The notes under the pieces were generated by a model. The model was not told where the DNA came from. It made no database searches and worked only from the letters and a program-made list of their open reading frames with translations. Shown here piece after piece: positions 6,132-6,885 of a stretch of 6,885 nt of DNA (within the stretch, counting starts at the first letter, position 1; each line of letters opens with the position of its first letter). A program made the translations under genes and the position numbers. The stretch comes from Candidatus Delongbacteria bacterium. Lineage in GTDB: Bacteria; Bacteroidota; Bacteroidia; Bacteroidales; ML635J-15. The DNA lies in assembly GCA_027858215.1 (NCBI GenBank), contig JAQIDD010000088.1:1-6885 (forward strand). The letters run 5' to 3'.

Positions 6132-6178
6132 ACCGATTTAAAAAAATCGGTTAATGAATTCTACGATTTTTTTAAATC
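6132..6178. terminator. Nested inverted repeat between the BatA-like gene and the secreted protein gene
   Basis: GATTTAAAAAAATCG (6135-6149) is perfectly complementary to CGATTTTTTTAAATC (6164-6178), a 15-bp stem with a 14-nt loop. Each arm can also fold on itself: ACCGATTT/AAATCGGT (6132-6139 with 6144-6151, AAAA loop) and GATTT/AAATC (6165-6169 with 6174-6178, TTTT loop). The long stem ends in a T-rich arm but has no separate U-run after it. It could be a bidirectional terminator, a leader structure of the downstream gene, or a cruciform. It ends 42 nt before the next ATG. Confidence 0.5.
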
Positions 6179-6220
6179 AAAAATAAAAAAAATGAATTTT
6201 TAGAACCAACCTTAACCATT

Positions 6221-6885
6221 ATGAAAACTGTTCTCAAAATTTTATTGCCGGTTGCTTTCCTTTTCGTGCTTAATATCCAAAACGGATATACACAATGTGG
6301 CAGTGTAATTAGTATTCCTGACTGTGGTTCTTCCTATTCCCAAACATATACAGGAGGTGGTTCAGGGGTGTGGAGTACAATCTATTGTGGGTACAATACT
6401 CCCGGGGAAGAACAAATATACAGTTTTACAGCACCAACAACCGGAGAATACAGCATTGAAGTAACCGCAGCCAGCGGATATGTTGACTACGGATGGCAGG
6501 CAGGTACATGTGCAGAAACAGGCTGGACATGTATAGGTGATATTACTTCTGCCGGGAACTATGGTTCAATGTCCTGGAATGCCAGTACGACGTATTATAT
6601 TTTGCTTGATGATGAAAACTCTATAACAGGGACCCACAGTTTTTACATTACCTGCCCGCCCGAACCTCCGGATAATGACCTGTGCTCCAATGCCACTGCT
6701 TTACCATGTGGAACAACAGATATGCCAGGTTCTACCAATCTCACAACGGACATAGTTCACGGCACAGGCTGCTCAATGTCCAATTACGGGGTGTGGTACA
6801 CCTTTACCGGAGACGGGGATTACACCACCATTGAATCCACATCTTCAGGTTTTGACCACGAAATGGCCATTACCAGCGGTTCATG
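6221..6885 (+). CDS. Secreted cysteine-rich surface protein, 3'-truncated by the window end
   Basis: 221 codons are visible from the ATG at 6221, with no stop before the window ends. Residues 1-24 are a signal peptide: M-K-T-V-L-K, a hydrophobic core LLPVAFLFVL, then cleavage probably just before or after Q25 (GYT-Q-C-G). No lipobox is present, so export by signal peptidase I is likely. Residues 26-145 form a beta-rich domain with a PPC-like pattern (IYSFTAPTTGEYSIEV at 66-81, YYILLDD at 125-131, HSFYITC at 139-145). From about 150 a second module begins, PPDNDLCSNATALPCG (149-164) then GVWYTFTGDGDYTTI (190-204). This NDxCxNA...GVWYxFTG repeat is frequent in large Bacteroidota extracellular proteins, many carrying a C-terminal type IX secretion signal; that end is outside the window. 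Nine cysteines (26, 35, 56, 97, 104, 145, 155, 163, 184) suggest disulfides. The function is unknown; adhesion or polymer binding would be guesses. Confidence 0.85.
   Translation, partial: MKTVLKILLPVAFLFVLNIQNGYTQCGSVISIPDCGSSYSQTYTGGGSGVWSTIYCGYNTPGEEQIYSFTAPTTGEYSIEVTAASGYVDYGWQAGTCAETGWTCIGDITSAGNYGSMSWNASTTYYILLDDENSITGTHSFYITCPPEPPDNDLCSNATALPCGTTDMPGSTNLTTDIVHGTGCSMSNYGVWYTFTGDGDYTTIESTSSGFDHEMAITSGS

Overview
The window looks like a chromosomal piece of a Bacteroidota bacterium. It is AT-rich. Start codons are preceded by A-rich leaders rather than clear Shine-Dalgarno sequences, and two genes have a TAnnTTTG-type -7 box typical of this phylum, each ending 29 nt before the ATG. The gene families also fit: a TMTC-like TPR membrane glycosyltransferase, a BatA/VWA protein and a cysteine-rich secreted protein with repeats of the NDxC...GVWYxFTG type. 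No mobile element, CRISPR array, tRNA or rRNA is visible.

Layout, all genes on the + strand: (1) 100-2151, multi-pass membrane protein with a C-terminal TPR region, probably a GT-C type glycosyltransferase. (2) 2152-2535, a 384-nt noncoding gap with an 11-bp AT-rich inverted repeat just after gene 1 and, close to the next gene, a cluster of ATTGT/ACAAT half-sites that overlaps a weak promoter-like box. (3) 2536-2877 encapsulated ferritin (EncFtn) and 2880-3674 family 1 encapsulin shell, 2 nt apart, followed by a strong intrinsic terminator (3698-3745). (4) 3884-5932, BatA-like membrane protein with a VWA domain, with its own candidate promoter. (5) 5933-6220, a 288-nt gap holding an eight-unit TAGR tandem repeat and a nested 15-bp inverted repeat. 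(6) 6221 to the window end, the start of a secreted cysteine-rich protein that runs off the edge.

The main biological system is the encapsulin iron-storage compartment. The small ferritin-like protein has the family's metal-binding residues and ends in a shell-targeting peptide (LGIGKLK). The shell protein next to it would form the cage in which oxidised iron is deposited.

The striking point is that the shell gene carries a TAG stop at codon 61, with intact encapsulin sequence in the same frame on both sides and a total length (264 codons) that matches the family. This could be a sequencing error, a very recent nonsense mutation, or suppressed/read-through amber decoding. The sequence alone cannot decide. 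A second unusual point is the His/Asp-rich linker between the ferritin domain and the targeting peptide.
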